In this document: one piece after another, positions 5,701 to 8,548 of the stretch
How the letters are laid out: each line of letters begins with the position of its first letter
Numbering within the stretch: position 1 is the stretch's first letter
Origin: an uncultured Spirochaetaceae bacterium
Lineage (GTDB): Bacteria > Spirochaetota > Spirochaetia > Treponematales > Treponemataceae
Direction of reading: 5' to 3'
Length of the DNA: 8,548 nt
Assembly: GCA_937875245.1 (NCBI GenBank)
Contig: CALNCH010000174.1
Span: 1-8,548, forward strand
Notes under the pieces: model-generated
Database searches by the model: none
The model's input: only the letters and a program-made list of their open reading frames with translations
What the model was told of the DNA's origin: nothing
Translations under genes and position numbers: made by a program

Positions 5701-8548
5701 ACCAAAGAAATCTAATATCAGTTCTACCTCTCCTCGAGATAACCCTAAACTATTAGAAATTTCTTCCGGTTTCCATCCCTGTCTTGCAAGTTTAATTACA
5801 TTTTCTCGTACTGCAACAGGAGGAGCCCCTACATCATTTTTCTTTTGATTATTGCCTTTCATTAGATCACCAAAAAGCTTAACTTGACCCTGGGCTTCTT
5901 TTGTTAATTCTCCTAATCTGGATTCAGTTCTCACAATCCAATCTCTGGATTTTTGCACTTCTTCAATGTGGGTATCGGCATCAGAAAGAATGGTATCCAA
6001 ATTATTTAATTTTTCCATTACATCGGAAATCCGTCCACTGTTTTCCAACAAACGATTTATATCAATTTGTAAGTTCTGGACTACAGAAGGTAACTGAATA
6101 GATTTTTGATTACAGTCTGCTAAACGCTTTTCCAATTCTTTTAAATTCTCAAAGGTCTTATCTACCCCTGTTATAGTTTGTTCTAGCACAGAGTTCTTTT
6201 TTTCTAATCTATCATATCGTCCAGAAATATCAGAAAGAGTATCTTGGAAACGTCGTACTTCTAATTGCAATACCTGCAAATCATCATTGGTACTCTTTAA
6301 CTCAGAAATCTTTTGATCCATGGAACTTGATAAGGACATCAATCTATTAAAATCAGATTCCAATGCATCTACTCTACCTTTTTCACTGGAAAAACGCTGT
6401 AACTTAGCAGTTGCATCTTCTTCCATTTTTCGCACTTTAGTAAATTGCTGTTCAATGTTTTCTGTTACTTGTTTAAAGTTATCAAAACGTGAAATATGGG
6501 TTCGTAACTCTGCCATTTGGGATTCCAAGTTTTCCTTAAGCTCATCAGCTTTTTCAAAAATCTGAGTCTGAGAAATAAACTGCTTCATTCGCTTATCAAT
6601 CTCGTCCATATTCATTTTTAACACATTGGCTTCTGTTTGTATTTTCAATACCATCTTCTCTTGAGAATCCTCGTTCTTTTCTCTAACTTCTTGAACCATT
6701 GCTTTTAAAGATCGAAGTTTCTGTTCTGCATCTGCATTTTCTTCTCGAATTCTTCGCTGGGTATCGTCTAACATCACACCATAGGCTTTTTGGAATTCTT
6801 CTAATAGTTGAGAAGAACGTTCTTCATACCCTGCAATAGAAGCTTTTGCCTGATCCTTTAATTGCAGTAAATCAGATTGAATTTGAGCTTGTTCGGCATG
6901 AGTTTTAGTTGTATAGGATGCTACATCGGACTCAAATACTTGTTGAATTTGTGCGAGAGTCTCTTCAGATGACTGTGTAAGAGCCTGTATCTTTTCGGTG
7001 AAAAGGGCTTTTGTTTCGTTAAATTGGGTATTCAAGCGATCGCGCCAAGAATTAAAATCAGTTACAATTACATCCAAAGAACCATTTGTTTCTTCTTCTG
7101 AGGCAGCCACTGATTGTGCTAGTTGAGATAATTGACTGGTTATATCTCTTTCAAATCGCGTTAACTGTTGACTGACACTATTACCCTGTTCTTCTAATTC
7201 TTTTGTTATAAACTCATTTGCTTTTATACGAGCAGTTTCCATAGCCTGAGTTTGTTTTTCAAAAAAGTCTTTTACATTTACATCAATTGAATTAAGTTTT
7301 GTAGTCAATTCATCTTGAGATTGATGTAAAACTGCATCGATACGAGAAGTTTGTTCTTTTACTTTATCTTGAATAAGAGTAAATCTGCTCTTAAAATCTT
7401 CAGAATATTTTCCTTCCATCTGATGTCTCTCATCTTCAAATTCATGAGTAATGGAGATAAGTTTTACATCTAACTCTTCTTTCCATTTTAGAAGGTCAGT
7501 ATTCAAAGCTTCACTTCTGTTATGCAAATCTACCGCAAAATCTTCTTCAAATACTTTGAGTTTTTCAGAAACATTATCATAAGCACGAGTTTTTAATTCA
7601 TTCAACTCTTTGTCTAAGCTTTCCATATGAGATTTTAAGGTCATATAGGCCTCTCCCATAGATTTTTCAAAGTCTTTTTGATCTAGAATCTGTTGAGCTG
7701 AAAAATCCTGAAACTCTGATGCAACCTTGTTTTGAGAATTAGTAATTAGAATACGTAACTGCTCTTCCAACTGATTTATATCATTCCCTACAACATCTAG
7801 GCGTTCAATACGATATTGCAAGTCTTTTTTACTTGCTTCAATTTTTGAATCCATTTCAGAGAAAAAAGTTTCGGCTTTTACGGTGTTTGTTCTGCCTATC
7901 TCATTCTTCGCGAAATCTAAATCTTTGTCCATTTCTGCTATTTTTTCATTAAAATAAACTTTTGATTCACTACATTGCGTTATTACTAACTGCTGTAAAT
8001 GACTGGTTTTTTCTTGCAATTTTTCTGATAGCCCAGCAATCTCAGATTCAAGGGTAGTATGTATATTGTTTGTAGTAGAACCTACTTGCTGTTTTAATTC
8101 TCCTAATACGGTATTGAGGTGTGCTTGTAACGAAGTTATGGTGTTTTCAAAGTTTTCTTCTACCGTATTTGTCCTTGTTTCAAGGGAATTTTGTAATTGA
8201 GCCAAGCTTTGTTCATTTGATTCCTGACTTTCGGCTATTGAAGTTTCTATTTCCTTTAATTGCTGGGTAAATTGAATAATTTTATTTTTTGATTGATTAA
8301 TTTGTTCTTCTTGTTTTACCACAATATTTTCAAATTCTGCTTTTGTTTGTGACAAAATAGATTCTGCATTTTCTTCAAATTTATTTTTGAACAAATCTAG
8401 TCTAGCATTTGTTTCTGTATACTTTTCATTTACTAATGTATTTATTTCTTCAGTATTTGCCCTTGTCTTCTCGTCTAACTGCTCTAAAGTCTGAGTAATT
8501 TTATCTGACAGAGAAGCAATTGCCTCTTTTAAATTATCGGTAACTTGT
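5686..8548 (-). CDS. Very long coiled-coil protein with C-terminal HTH-like segment (5' end outside window)
   Basis: The reading frame stays open to the right edge, so the N-terminus is missing; 953 residues are visible. TTG 8394 is not a credible start, because 51 further codons of the same coiled-coil character precede it. Residues 1-819 contain no proline and are dominated by E, Q, K, S, N and L with heptad-like spacing, typical of one long parallel rod. No membrane segment or signal peptide is visible. The first proline is in QLPSVVQNLQ (codon 6088-6090), after which shorter helices follow. A flexible NNQKKNDVGAPPVAV linker leads to the last 38 residues (5689-5802), where VIKLARQGWKPEEISNSLGL and RGEVELIL form a helix-turn-helix-like unit. 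The protein resembles the spirochaete family annotated as SpiroCoCo, from memory; its function is not established. A structural or cell-organising role is possible, not shown. It is convergent with the ASCH gene. Confidence 0.85.
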   Translation of the reverse strand, partial: QVTDNLKEAIASLSDKITQTLEQLDEKTRANTEEINTLVNEKYTETNARLDLFKNKFEENAESILSQTKAEFENIVVKQEEQINQSKNKIIQFTQQLKEIETSIAESQESNEQSLAQLQNSLETRTNTVEENFENTITSLQAHLNTVLGELKQQVGSTTNNIHTTLESEIAGLSEKLQEKTSHLQQLVITQCSESKVYFNEKIAEMDKDLDFAKNEIGRTNTVKAETFFSEMDSKIEASKKDLQYRIERLDVVGNDINQLEEQLRILITNSQNKVASEFQDFSAQQILDQKDFEKSMGEAYMTLKSHMESLDKELNELKTRAYDNVSEKLKVFEEDFAVDLHNRSEALNTDLLKWKEELDVKLISITHEFEDERHQMEGKYSEDFKSRFTLIQDKVKEQTSRIDAVLHQSQDELTTKLNSIDVNVKDFFEKQTQAMETARIKANEFITKELEEQGNSVSQQLTRFERDITSQLSQLAQSVAASEEETNGSLDVIVTDFNSWRDRLNTQFNETKALFTEKIQALTQSSEETLAQIQQVFESDVASYTTKTHAEQAQIQSDLLQLKDQAKASIAGYEERSSQLLEEFQKAYGVMLDDTQRRIREENADAEQKLRSLKAMVQEVREKNEDSQEKMVLKIQTEANVLKMNMDEIDKRMKQFISQTQIFEKADELKENLESQMAELRTHISRFDNFKQVTENIEQQFTKVRKMEEDATAKLQRFSSEKGRVDALESDFNRLMSLSSSMDQKISELKSTNDDLQVLQLEVRRFQDTLSDISGRYDRLEKKNSVLEQTITGVDKTFENLKELEKRLADCNQKSIQLPSVVQNLQIDINRLLENSGRISDVMEKLNNLDTILSDADTHIEEVQKSRDWIVRTESRLGELTKEAQGQVKLFGDLMKGNNQKKNDVGAPPVAVRENVIKLARQGWKPEEISNSLGLSRGEVELILDFFGSNNG

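Noticed and set aside
8392..8394. TTG 8394 as the start of the coiled-coil gene
   Set aside because: The frame stays open for 51 more codons to the window edge with the same coiled-coil composition, so this is an internal leucine codon.
5686..8548. Internal DNA repeats encoding tandem protein repeats in the coiled-coil gene
   Set aside because: The protein is repetitive in character (heptads) but I saw no long direct repeat at the DNA or protein level by eye; a self dot-plot would settle it.

Overview
The window looks like a low-GC spirochaete chromosome, most likely Treponema or a close relative. Three things support this: a threonyl-tRNA synthetase that begins directly in the editing domain, a carD-ispD-ispF gene order, and a very long coiled-coil protein of the kind annotated in treponemes as the SpiroCoCo family. 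The genus is inferred from gene content and remembered families; no search was run.

Layout: the 5' part of thrS (minus strand, cut by the left edge) is divergent from a six-gene plus-strand cluster. Both promoters lie in the 126-bp gap between them. The cluster runs: an unrecognised soluble 471-aa protein; an exported family-5 (peptide/nickel type) solute-binding protein overlapping it by 8 nt; CarD, an RNA-polymerase-binding regulator; IspD and IspF, two enzymes of the MEP isoprenoid pathway; and an ASCH-domain protein starting at GTG 5221. The cluster meets a convergent minus-strand gene with only 3 nt between the two stop codons. That gene encodes at least 953 residues of coiled coil ending in a helix-turn-helix-like segment, and it runs off the right edge.

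Expression: a near-consensus promoter (TTGACC, 17 bp, extended -10 TGcTATTAT) sits inside the last codons of the solute-binding protein gene. Its predicted start falls within 2 nt of the carD ATG, and carD has no Shine-Dalgarno sequence, so its mRNA is probably leaderless. A weaker candidate with the same geometry precedes the first gene of the cluster. Genes further inside the cluster mostly have good Shine-Dalgarno sequences. This suggests two nested units: the 471-aa protein plus the binding protein with read-through downstream, and carD-ispD-ispF-ASCH with its own promoter.

The most unusual points are the probable leaderless carD transcript; carD, ispD and ispF lying in one reading frame separated only by TAG-TTT-ATG and TAG-CAT-ATG; the 819 visible residues without proline in the coiled-coil protein and its HTH-like tail; and an inverted repeat that contains both convergent stop codons. 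I saw no mobile element, CRISPR array, tRNA or rRNA. No stretch longer than 300 bases lacks a gene.
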